This document shows positions 6,634 through 12,406 of a DNA stretch of 19,348 bases, piece after piece (position 1 is the stretch's first letter; the number at the start of each line of letters is the position of its first letter). The notes under the pieces were generated by a model. That model was not told the DNA's origin. It was given only the letters and a program-made list of their open reading frames with translations, and made no database searches. This DNA is from CAZUEG01 sp043798775 (GTDB lineage: Bacteria > Patescibacteriota > Minisyncoccia > Minisyncoccales > GWA2-46-15): positions 1-19,348 of the forward strand of contig JAZDOL010000044.1 in NCBI GenBank assembly GCA_043798775.1. The letters are read 5' to 3'. The position numbers were made by a program, and so were the translations under genes.

Positions 6634-6855
6634 ATAATTAAGGTAAAAGCATACCCAAAATCATCACGGGAAAAGGTGGAAGTTATCGGTGAAAATAATT
6701 ATATAATCCGCATCAAAGAACCGCCAGCGAGGGGCCTATCGAACAAACGAATCTTGTTATTACTATCTTCCCACCTAAATATCCCGATAGAAAAGATACG
6801 GATGATCTCCGGAGCTAAAACGCGTCGTAAAACATTTCAAATAGATGGATTATAA
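6634..6855 (+). CDS. DUF167/YggU (UPF0235) family protein with a non-standard start
   Basis: Between pyrH and rlmN one frame encodes a full DUF167-like domain: KVKAYPKSSREKV, then YIIRIKEPPARGLSNKRIL, then IPIEKIRMISGAKTRRKTFQI. The signature pieces are the N-terminal VKAYPKSS, the central EPPARGLSNK (usual PPxxGxANK) and the C-terminal SGxxxRxK. The product is about 73 residues, normal for the family, whose exact role is unknown. No ATG, GTG or TTG occurs in frame at the expected N-terminus; the upstream stop is at 6619-6621. Candidate starts are CTG 6622, ACG 6631, ATA 6634 or ATT 6637. ATA 6634 is where a methionine would normally stand. The frame touches the pyrH stop and overlaps rlmN by 11 bases, as in a coupled operon. 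Confidence 0.8.
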   Translation: MIKVKAYPKSSREKVEVIGENNYIIRIKEPPARGLSNKRILLLLSSHLNIPIEKIRMISGAKTRRKTFQIDGL

Positions 6856-7840
6856 TTGTATTACCAATGCCATTAGGGGTGGCGGTATCTCGGCATACCG
6901 CCTGAAACAAGTCAAAAAGGCGGTTTTTGTCGCTCTGGTTAGCGAGTGGCGAGAGGTATTGGTTTTGCCCGCATCGTTAAGAGAATCGTTGAACAGCAAT
7001 TGTCCGCTATCTGTTGCCGGCAAAATACGCGCCTCCAAGGAAACGGCATCGGTAAAAGCAATAATTGAGCTGGGAGATGGTTTAGAAATCGAATCCGTCC
7101 TGATGCGCCATAATAATAACCGCAACACGGTATGCGTTTCTTCGCAGGTGGGATGTCCTTTGGGATGCCTGTTCTGCGCCACTGGAAAAATGGGATTTAA
7201 GAGGAATCTTACCAGTTCGGAAATTATCGAACAGGTGATATTTTTTGCCCGTTTATTAAAAGAGGAGCAAGTGAAGGTAACGAATATTGTTTTTATGGGA
7301 ATGGGGGAGCCATTCTTAAATTATCAGGAAGTGATTACGGCAATCGATGTGTTAAACGACAAGGATGGGTTTAATTTGGGAATTCGCCATTTCTCAATAT
7401 CAACCGCCGGAATCATCGAAGGAATCAATAAACTAAAGGAAGAAGGAAGGAGTATTAACTTGGCGATATCTCTTCACAATGCCGACGATAAATTAAGGCA
7501 AAAAATGATGCCGGTCGCTGTAAGGTATCCGCTAAATGAATTGCTAAAAAGTATCGACGAATATATAAAACATACCGGACGAAAAGTAATGTTTGAATAT
7601 CTGATGATTAAGGGAGTTAATGATTCGCTTCAAGATGCCGACAAATTGGCATCAATTATGAAAAAACCGTTATATATGGTGAACCTTATTCGTTACAATC
7701 CCACCGGCGACTTTGAGCCTTCTAAGCCGGAAGTAATCACCGCATTCAGGCAAAGATTAATCGACAAGGGGATCAGCGTAACCCAGCGCTATCATTTCGG
7801 CGGCGATATCAATGCCGCCTGCGGGCAATTAATTATTTAG
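6845..7840 (+). CDS. rlmN: Dual-specificity 23S rRNA/tRNA (adenine-C2)-methyltransferase RlmN
   Basis: RlmN is a radical-SAM enzyme that methylates C2 of A2503 in 23S rRNA and of A37 in some tRNAs through a protein-bound methyl intermediate. The 331 residues contain the radical-SAM motif C104-x3-C108-x2-C111 (GCPLGCLFC) for the 4Fe-4S cluster. They also contain C97, seven residues upstream as in the E. coli enzyme, and the methyl-carrying cysteine C326 near the end (INAACGQL). GMGEPFLNY, SISTAGI and LAISLHNADD are family motifs. ATG 6845 overlaps the preceding DUF167 frame by 11 bases. The last codons and the stop TAG lie inside repeat copy B, so insertion of the repeat may have set the present C-terminus just after the catalytic cysteine. 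Confidence 0.96.
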   Translation: MDYNCITNAIRGGGISAYRLKQVKKAVFVALVSEWREVLVLPASLRESLNSNCPLSVAGKIRASKETASVKAIIELGDGLEIESVLMRHNNNRNTVCVSSQVGCPLGCLFCATGKMGFKRNLTSSEIIEQVIFFARLLKEEQVKVTNIVFMGMGEPFLNYQEVITAIDVLNDKDGFNLGIRHFSISTAGIIEGINKLKEEGRSINLAISLHNADDKLRQKMMPVAVRYPLNELLKSIDEYIKHTGRKVMFEYLMIKGVNDSLQDADKLASIMKKPLYMVNLIRYNPTGDFEPSKPEVITAFRQRLIDKGISVTQRYHFGGDINAACGQLII

Positions 7841-7950
7841 TATACTCCACGGCTTGCCGTGGGGAACTAAATAATGAGGATTCCAAAGGAGGTTACTCCT
7901 TTGGTCGTCTCGCTTAGCGAGACGAAATACCTTTAAAAAATATTATAATT
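7827..7950 (+). repeat. Three-hairpin intergenic repeat, copy B
   Basis: This 124-bp element is the inverted partner of copy A at 941-1076. It starts AATTAATTATTTAGTATAC, then the hairpin CCACGGC/GCCGTGG inside the ATTATTTAGT/ACTAAATAAT arms, then GAGGATT and CCAAAGGAG-GTTA-CTCCTTTGG (identical to copy A). Next come the hairpin GTCTCGC-TTA-GCGAGAC and an AT-rich tail TATTATAATT. The first and third hairpins differ in sequence from copy A but keep their pairing. It overlaps the 3' end of rlmN and could work as a transcription end signal. Confidence 0.85.
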
Positions 7951-7979
7951 TACATATTCAAAACGAAAGTTATAAGAAT

Positions 7980-8129
7980 ATGATTACCATTGATGATTTC
8001 AAAAAAATAGAACTAAAAGTGGCGAAAAGAGCGAGCGATTCCCGGCGTGAGTCCTTCGATACAACTCAGGATAAACTGAGCGACCCAGAAACCATATTGC
8101 CGAGCACTTGCCTCCCTTTGAATATGTGA
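7980..8129 (+). pseudogene. Broken remnant of a tRNA-binding (EMAP/MetRS C-terminal-like) domain
   Basis: The frame opens MITIDDFKKIELKVAK, a close match to the start of tRNA-binding domains found in CsaA and at the C-terminus of bacterial methionyl-tRNA synthetases (xxIDDFxKxxLxVAK). After residue 16 the similarity stops: the next bases encode RASDSRRESFDTTQDKL and unrelated residues, and the frame ends after 49 codons. The break coincides with an intergenic repeat (CCTTCGATACAACTCAGG and CTCAG-GATAAA-CTGAG). It looks like a gene destroyed by repeat insertion and deletion. The match is short, so the family is a strong suggestion rather than proof. Confidence 0.5.
8050..8083. repeat. Small CTTCGA/CTCAGG intergenic repeat
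   Basis: TCCTTCGATACAACTCAGG is followed by the hairpin CTCAG (8065-8069), loop GATAAA, CTGAG (8076-8080). Related CTTCGA...CTCAG sequence occurs at 14344-14420 upstream of uvrA. It marks the point where the tRNA-binding-domain remnant loses similarity. Confidence 0.5.
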
Positions 8130-8155
8130 ATAAAGCTGGACAAATATACACTATC

Positions 8156-8986
8156 ATGAAACCAAAAGAAGTATCTCCGCATAAATTATCAATGTTTAAG
8201 CATTGCCCGAAGCAATACTATTTTGAATATCTTGATCCGGAAATGGCAAAAATCAAGAAATTGATTAAAAAAAAGCGGCCAGCTCTGGAAATGGGTAATT
8301 TTATTCACGATACCCTGACCCTGTTTTTTAAAGAACCGCCAGAAAACCGCAACTGGAAAAAAATGGTGTCTATTCTAAAAGAGCAATGGAAAGGGCCAAG
8401 GGGAAAGTCGTTTGGGTTTAAAGACATTGAGGAAGAACGTGATTATTACGAACAATCGTTGAAAATGCTTTCTTGGTTTATAAAAAATGAAAATATCAAT
8501 CCCAGCATCTTTTCTTTGCCATTTTCTCCGCCGGGAAAGTCGTTTGATGATTATATTAAAATAGCTTTTTCTGACGATCTTGAATTGGGAGGAAAAATTG
8601 ATCGCTTAGATATGGCGCCGGACGGCACCCTGGAAGTTATTGATTATAAAACCGGCAAACCAGAAAAGAATTTCTTACAATTATTAACTTATGTTTTTTT
8701 GGCGGAAAAGATATACGGCAAGCCGGTGTCAAAAGCGGAAAATATATACTTAAAATCGATGAGTCATGATGCCATAGCTCCCACCGATGATTTAAAACAA
8801 CAAGCGCGTTTGGAAATTCTTGATATCGTTGATAAAATTGGTCTGGAAAAAGGATGGGCGCCATTCGTATCTAAGCTGTGTTTGTATTGCGACTATCTTG
8901 ATTATTGTCCGGCGAAGCCGGAGGTTACGAAACTTTACGGAGAGCAGATTAATGAACCGGATAAAGATAATACCCTGGGCATCTGA
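8156..8986 (+). CDS. PD-(D/E)XK nuclease of the RecB/Cas4-like type with probable Fe-S cluster
   Basis: This 276-residue protein has the RecB/Cas4 nuclease layout: H51 in MGNFIHDTL, D149 in GGKIDRLD, the catalytic D163-x-K165 pair in VIDYKTGK, and Q175-x3-Y179 (QLLTY). C17 near the N-terminus (FKHCPKQYYF) and the C-terminal C242-x2-C245-x5-C251 (CLYCDYLDYC) give the four-cysteine arrangement that binds a 4Fe-4S cluster in Cas4 and AddB. Such enzymes degrade or trim DNA ends. There is no CRISPR array or other cas gene here, so a stand-alone repair or exonuclease role is more likely than Cas4. I chose ATG 8156 (MKPKEVSPHKLSMFKHC); a TTG at 8108 would add 16 residues overlapping the upstream remnant. 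Confidence 0.85.
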   Translation: MKPKEVSPHKLSMFKHCPKQYYFEYLDPEMAKIKKLIKKKRPALEMGNFIHDTLTLFFKEPPENRNWKKMVSILKEQWKGPRGKSFGFKDIEEERDYYEQSLKMLSWFIKNENINPSIFSLPFSPPGKSFDDYIKIAFSDDLELGGKIDRLDMAPDGTLEVIDYKTGKPEKNFLQLLTYVFLAEKIYGKPVSKAENIYLKSMSHDAIAPTDDLKQQARLEILDIVDKIGLEKGWAPFVSKLCLYCDYLDYCPAKPEVTKLYGEQINEPDKDNTLGI

Positions 8987-9020
8987 TACATTTGATACTT
9001 GTTATCGTCGCGGTTACCCT

Positions 9021-9048
9021 TTGATAGAACCGACAATCTTGATATAAT
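9021..9048 (+). promoter_or_regulatory. Strong sigma-70-type promoter of the HPS-like pair
   Basis: TTGATA (9021-9026, five of six matches) and a perfect TATAAT (9043-9048) are separated by 16 bases. The start of transcription would be near 9055, about 50 bases before the first gene. This is the best plus-strand promoter in the window. Confidence 0.7.
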
Positions 9049-9105
9049 ATTCTATCAACCAATCGTACGGTTAAACATTGCTGACTTTCTAAAAATAGTT
9101 TATTT

Positions 9106-9750
9106 ATGTTGGACATTCGTCGAAGTTACCTGCAAATTGCTTTTAACCGTTCCCTTAGCGAAGTGGCAAGAATGGTTTCCCTTCTTCCGAAATCGGATCG
9201 AATTTTAGTTGAAGCGGGAACGCCATTTATTAAACAATACGGAAAGGAGGGGATTCGCTCTTTAAAAAATTGGTGGGGCGGCTATATTGTTGCCGACTTA
9301 AAGTGTATGGATCGAGGATCAGAGGAGGCGCGAATGGCATCTTCAGCCGGCGCTTCAGCGGCAACATGTTTGGGATTGGCGCCAACGGCAACAATTGATT
9401 TTTTTATTGATGAGTGTAAAAAGAACAAAATCGATTCGATGGTTGATATGATGAACGTCCGTTTTCCATTTGAGGTTTTGCAAAAGCTTAAAAAACTGCC
9501 AAGTATCGTTATTCTCCATCGTGGGGTTGATGAGGGCGAGAATCGGGAAAAGGAAATTCCTCTTTATGATATCCATCGGATCAGAAGCGCGTATAACGTA
9601 TTAATTTCCGTAGCCGGAGGGGAAACATATCGCGAAGTGCGACGGGAAATTTTTAATGACTGCAATATTGCTGTTGTGTGGCGCGCTTTTTACGATGAAC
9701 CCGAGAAAACCGCGCAATTAGCGGAACAATTTATTAGAGAATTACGGTAA
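9106..9750 (+). CDS. 3-hexulose-6-phosphate synthase-like protein (OMP decarboxylase superfamily)
   Basis: The 214-residue protein is one TIM-barrel domain of the OMPDC/HPS superfamily. HPS condenses formaldehyde with ribulose 5-phosphate and, in the reverse direction, supplies ribulose 5-phosphate. Visible motifs are E36 in VEAGTPFIK (HPS: EVGTPLIK), the superfamily triad D64-x-K66-x2-D69 in VADLKCMD (HPS: ADLKTMD), SMVDMMNV (111-118), LHRGVD (137-142; HPS: VHTGID) and the phosphate-binding loop SVAGGE. These fit HPS better than true OMP decarboxylase. The isomerase partner PHI is not in the window. The next gene, one base downstream, is a paralogue. Expression is probably from the promoter at 9021-9048. 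The exact substrate is not proven. Confidence 0.75.
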   Translation: MLDIRRSYLQIAFNRSLSEVARMVSLLPKSDRILVEAGTPFIKQYGKEGIRSLKNWWGGYIVADLKCMDRGSEEARMASSAGASAATCLGLAPTATIDFFIDECKKNKIDSMVDMMNVRFPFEVLQKLKKLPSIVILHRGVDEGENREKEIPLYDIHRIRSAYNVLISVAGGETYREVRREIFNDCNIAVVWRAFYDEPEKTAQLAEQFIRELR

Positions 9751-9751
9751 T

Positions 9752-10825
9752 ATGACAGCTACTAGTATATTTATTATTTTCTGGGTGGCGCTCCTTTTGT
9801 TCAATTTTATGAATGCCATTAGGCGTGTTGCGAAGAAAAGCATACAAAACAAAGGATTGATGTTTAAGGTAAAACCCGTGTCTGATAATCGTGGCATAAA
9901 CATTATCTGTGGAAATCTTGAAGAGCAAATGACGAAAAAAATCAATGAACTCATCGGCGAAAACTCAGAAGCGTTGAAAGTATTAATTAATTCATCTGCT
10001 ACGGCTTCGGCAACAGGAATCGCCACCACTATGGGAGATAGAAAAATCGTTGCCACTAAAATCAATCAAGGGGGAAGTGCCATGGAAGTTAGAAGAAAAA
10101 CGGTACGAGAGCGGGTAGTGTTGGGGACTAAAAAAAGCTCACTGCTTGATAAAAGAAAAAAATACGTTCAAATCGCTTTAAATGGCAGCGCCAATGAGGC
10201 CTTGAAAATCATATCAATACTTCCTTCTGATTTGGATCGGATATTAATCGAAGCCGGTACGCCACTTATTAAATCAGCGGGGATAGGAATTATTACCGAT
10301 ATTAAAAACCATTTACTTTTACAAAGTAACATTGGCGGATTTCGTCATAAGCCATACATCGTTGCTGATATGAAGGTTAGCGATCTTGCCGACCGCGAAG
10401 TGGTAATGGCCCGTCGCGCCGGCGCGTCGGCAATCACTTGCTTGGGAGTGAGCCCTATCGAAACAATAAATAATTTTATTGCTTCATGTCGAAAAAATAA
10501 GTTGGACTCGATGATTGATATGATGAATGTTGATAATCCGATATTAGTCCTCAAACAATTAGAAGAACAGCCGGATGTGGTTATTGTTCACCGCGGGGTA
10601 GACGAAACGGATATTGATAAGCAAAAAATGATCCCTTATTATCAAATTAATCAAATTAAAGGAAATTCAGAATCAATGGTAGCGGTTGCCGGCGGGGATA
10701 CAATTCAAGAAATACGAAGCGCCATCTTTAATAATGCCGACATTGTTGTTCTTTGGAAGGCGTTCGTTAATCCTACTAAAGAAACCGTCGATATTATTAA
10801 AGAATTCTTAAAAGAGATCAGGTAG
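9752..10825 (+). CDS. HPS/OMPDC-superfamily paralogue with a membrane-anchored N-terminal extension
   Basis: Residues about 130-357 form a second HPS-like barrel, parallel to the upstream protein: KKYVQIALNGSANEA, E167 in EAGTPLIK, the triad D206-x-K208-x2-D211 (VADMKVSD), SMIDMMNV, VHRGVD (279-284) and AVAGGD. Before it lies an extension absent from the first copy: a hydrophobic helix at 5-20 (SIFIIFWVALLLFNF) followed by a basic stretch, then about 90 residues of unrecognised sequence with an Ala/Thr/Ser-rich segment (INSSATASATGIATT). This suggests a membrane-tethered enzyme facing the cytoplasm. An internal ATG at 10082 (MEVRRKTVRERV), preceded by GGGGGAAG, could give a soluble shorter form. 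It starts one base after the preceding stop, and a terminator follows directly. Confidence 0.7.
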   Translation: MTATSIFIIFWVALLLFNFMNAIRRVAKKSIQNKGLMFKVKPVSDNRGINIICGNLEEQMTKKINELIGENSEALKVLINSSATASATGIATTMGDRKIVATKINQGGSAMEVRRKTVRERVVLGTKKSSLLDKRKKYVQIALNGSANEALKIISILPSDLDRILIEAGTPLIKSAGIGIITDIKNHLLLQSNIGGFRHKPYIVADMKVSDLADREVVMARRAGASAITCLGVSPIETINNFIASCRKNKLDSMIDMMNVDNPILVLKQLEEQPDVVIVHRGVDETDIDKQKMIPYYQINQIKGNSESMVAVAGGDTIQEIRSAIFNNADIVVLWKAFVNPTKETVDIIKEFLKEIR

Positions 10826-10844
10826 GATAATCGATAAAGAAAAC

Positions 10845-10874
10845 AAAAAAAAGACCCTTACGGGTCTTTTTTTT
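10845..10874. terminator. Bidirectional Rho-independent terminator
   Basis: AAGACCC (10851-10857), loop TTAC, GGGTCTT (10862-10868), with eight A before the GC stem and eight T after it. The symmetry lets it stop transcription both from the HPS-like pair (plus) and from the stomatin-like gene (minus) that converge here. Confidence 0.9.
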
Positions 10875-10890
10875 GTTTCGCTTCCTCTCC

Positions 10891-11640
10891 TCATTGTTCT
10901 CTCTTAACCGTTGCCAGTGCCTGTAGTCCTTCCATTAATTCTATCGGCAAGGCGAATACCGTCATTTTTGACGGGTCAGGTTGCAATTTTTCAATCGTTT
11001 GCAGGGTTCTTAAAGATATCCCTCCGGGAACATTTTTCAGGATCTCCGCCGCTTTGGCAATATTTTCCGCCGCTTGCGCCTCTCCTTGGGCTTTGATAAC
11101 AATTGCCCGCCGTTCTCTTTCGGATTCCGCCTGTTTAGCCATTGCTCTCTTCATATCTGCCGGAATCTCGATATCTTGAATCTTGATCGCCGATACGTCA
11201 ATACCCCATTCGGCAACCGCCTTGTCGATGATTATTTTTATTTCCGTAGCAATTTTTTCCCGCGCCCCCAGAAGTTCATCCAATTCAACGCCGCCGATAA
11301 CATCTCTTAAGGCCGCCATCGCATATTGGGAAATAGCATACGAATAATTCTGGACTTTTAGTGTTGCGTCCTCGGCGGAAACGACATTGAAATATACAAC
11401 GGCATTAATCCCGACGGGAACATTGTCTTTAGTTATTGCCTCTTGCTGGGGAATATCGCGGGTGGTAATCCGAATATCCACCATATACATTTTTTGGATC
11501 CCCGGGAAAATCCAAATTAGTCCCGGAGTGCGGGTTGAGGAATATTTCCCCAACGTAAGAACAACTCCGCGTTCGTATTGGTTTACTACCCGTAATCCGC
11601 TAAGAACGAGAAGAGCTACGATAATTAGAAGTGGAATCAT
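10891..11640 (-). CDS. SPFH/Band 7 protein, stomatin-like (slipin)
   Basis: Slipins are membrane-anchored oligomeric scaffolds that organise membrane microdomains and often work with NfeD-type partners or membrane proteases. The 249-residue protein has an N-terminal transmembrane helix (2-20), then the Band 7 domain with YERGVVLTLGKYSSTRTPGLIWIFPGIQKMYMVDIR. Further family motifs are TKDNVPVGINAVVYFNV and ALRDVIGGVELDELLGAREKI. A C-terminal coiled coil rich in Ala/Glu/Arg (ESERERRAIVIKAQGEAQAAENIAKAAEIL, in two blocks) follows. No NfeD gene is next to it; it converges on the HPS-like pair across a shared terminator. A good minus-strand promoter lies at 11690-11718. Confidence 0.92.
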   Translation of the reverse strand: MIPLLIIVALLVLSGLRVVNQYERGVVLTLGKYSSTRTPGLIWIFPGIQKMYMVDIRITTRDIPQQEAITKDNVPVGINAVVYFNVVSAEDATLKVQNYSYAISQYAMAALRDVIGGVELDELLGAREKIATEIKIIIDKAVAEWGIDVSAIKIQDIEIPADMKRAMAKQAESERERRAIVIKAQGEAQAAENIAKAAEILKNVPGGISLRTLQTIEKLQPDPSKMTVFALPIELMEGLQALATVKREQ

Positions 11641-11689
11641 ATTGTTTATTTTAGACCTTTAATTATTTAAGTAATTACGATACAATCAT

Positions 11690-11718
11690 ATAATATTACA
11701 TCCGAATATCTTTATCAA
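11690..11718 (-). promoter_or_regulatory. Promoter of the stomatin-like gene
   Basis: On the minus strand TTGATA (11713-11718) and TATTAT (11690-11695) are separated by 17 bases, each matching consensus at five of six positions. The start of transcription would be about 40 bases before the ATG. The -10 overlaps a plus-strand TATAAT (11689-11694) that may serve the divergent DUF5652-like gene. Confidence 0.6.
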
Positions 11719-11735
11719 GTTAATAAAAAACTATT

Positions 11736-11967
11736 ATGGGAGAATCATTCGATATTAATAAGATTAATGAATTAGTCAATCTTCCGTCTTGGATTTTGGC
11801 GTGCGGGACAGAGGGGAGATAAAATATGGTTCGTTGTTCTTCTGGTCGTGAACACAATGGGAATCTTGGAAATTGTTTATTATTTTCTGGTCTCTGGAAA
11901 TAATAAAAACAATGCAATACAAACTAGCAGTGAAGGAATAGGACAATCGCCCCAAAGAGGATTGTAA
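11736..11967 (+). pseudogene. Broken DUF5652-like small membrane protein
   Basis: Two frames together give the parts of a DUF5652-like protein, a small membrane family common in Patescibacteria. The first frame, from ATG 11736, reads MGESFDINKINELVNLPSWIL and stops at 11820. The second, open from 11776 to 11967, reads GFWRAGQRGDKIWFVVLLVV followed by NTMGILEIVYYFLVSG and a polar tail. The usual central hydrophobic helix between PSWIL and the FWRA motif is missing, and the frame changes there, so a deletion with frameshift probably broke the gene. A sequencing error alone would not explain the missing helix. The second frame has no good start of its own. A hairpin at 12009-12034 follows. Confidence 0.6.
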
Positions 11968-12008
11968 TCGTATTAACAATAATGTACATCTATTTTCCAT
12001 AATAAAAC

Positions 12009-12034
12009 GAAGGGCGACAGCGAATGTCGTCCTT
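12009..12034 (+). terminator. Terminator-like hairpin after the DUF5652-like remnant
   Basis: AAGGGCGACA and TGTCGTCCTT form a 10-bp stem with one G-T pair and a GCGAA loop, followed by TTCATTTAT. The U-tract is poor, so it is only a likely terminator of the broken gene upstream. Confidence 0.4.
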
Positions 12035-12366
12035 TCATTTATCCTTACTTTTACTTTTATCTCTGACTTTGTTATTATGTGGACACAAGCCGTAAACTCG
12101 GCGGTTTGGTGTTTGTCCGCTTTTTAAGATGAGGTAGGATTTTACGTTCAACCTTTTTTATAGAAAGAGTTTCTAAAAAGATTAAGTTAGCGGACACCCA
12201 CCGTAGTTCCGCGTAGTGGAGCGAAGGTGGGTTACATAATTAGTCTGATAATTAAGCAGAGATTAGCTCCTACAAAAAAAAGCGATCGCCACTTTTTTGT
12301 AAGAGTTTGGGGATAACTATTTTAGGATTATATTGCACGAGGACAGAGCTCGCGCAGTCAACAAGT

Positions 12367-12393
12367 ATGTATCGATAACTGTTCTCGATACAT
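12367..12393. promoter_or_regulatory. 27-bp near-perfect palindrome in front of uvrB (candidate operator or hairpin)
   Basis: Half-sites ATGTATCGATAAC (12367-12379) and GTTCTCGATACAT (12381-12393) mirror each other around T12380 at 12 of 13 positions, ending 13 bases before the uvrB start. A dimeric repressor such as a LexA-type protein could bind it, or it could fold as a hairpin in the mRNA. It does not match the E. coli (CTGT-N8-ACAG) or Bacillus (GAAC-N4-GTTC) SOS boxes. Confidence 0.55.
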
Positions 12394-12406
12394 TAAACAT
12401 ATTGAA

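Larger units (their letters stand above)
11968..12406. other. 439-base gene-free region rich in hairpins, upstream of uvrB
   Basis: No credible gene is present. The region holds a terminator-like hairpin (12009-12034), and GTGGACA/TGTCCGC enclosing GCCG/CGGC (about 12079-12120). GTCCGC (12115-12120) can instead pair with GCGGAC (12190-12195). There is also CCCACC/GGTGGG (about 12197-12231) around an inner palindrome. An AT hairpin TACAAAAAA/TTTTTTGTA at 12271-12301 encloses GCGATCGC. The 27-bp palindrome at 12367-12393 is described separately. The middle part could be a structured RNA but matches no class I know. Confidence 0.55.

Noticed and set aside
8156..8986. Calling the nuclease Cas4
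   Set aside because: The motif set is shared by Cas4, AddB and other RecB-like nucleases, and no CRISPR array or cas gene is present in the window.
9106..9750. True orotidine-5'-phosphate decarboxylase (pyrF)
   Set aside because: The VADLKCMD, EAGTP, MVDMMNV and HRGVD motifs fit 3-hexulose-6-phosphate synthase better, and the usual OMPDC D-x-K-x-x-DIP context is absent.
12281..12288. GCGATCGC as a cyanobacterial HIP1 site
   Set aside because: It is a single occurrence in an AT hairpin and nothing else suggests cyanobacteria.
12367..12393. Naming the palindrome a known LexA box
   Set aside because: Neither the E. coli nor the Bacillus consensus spacing fits; only a generic operator or hairpin can be claimed.
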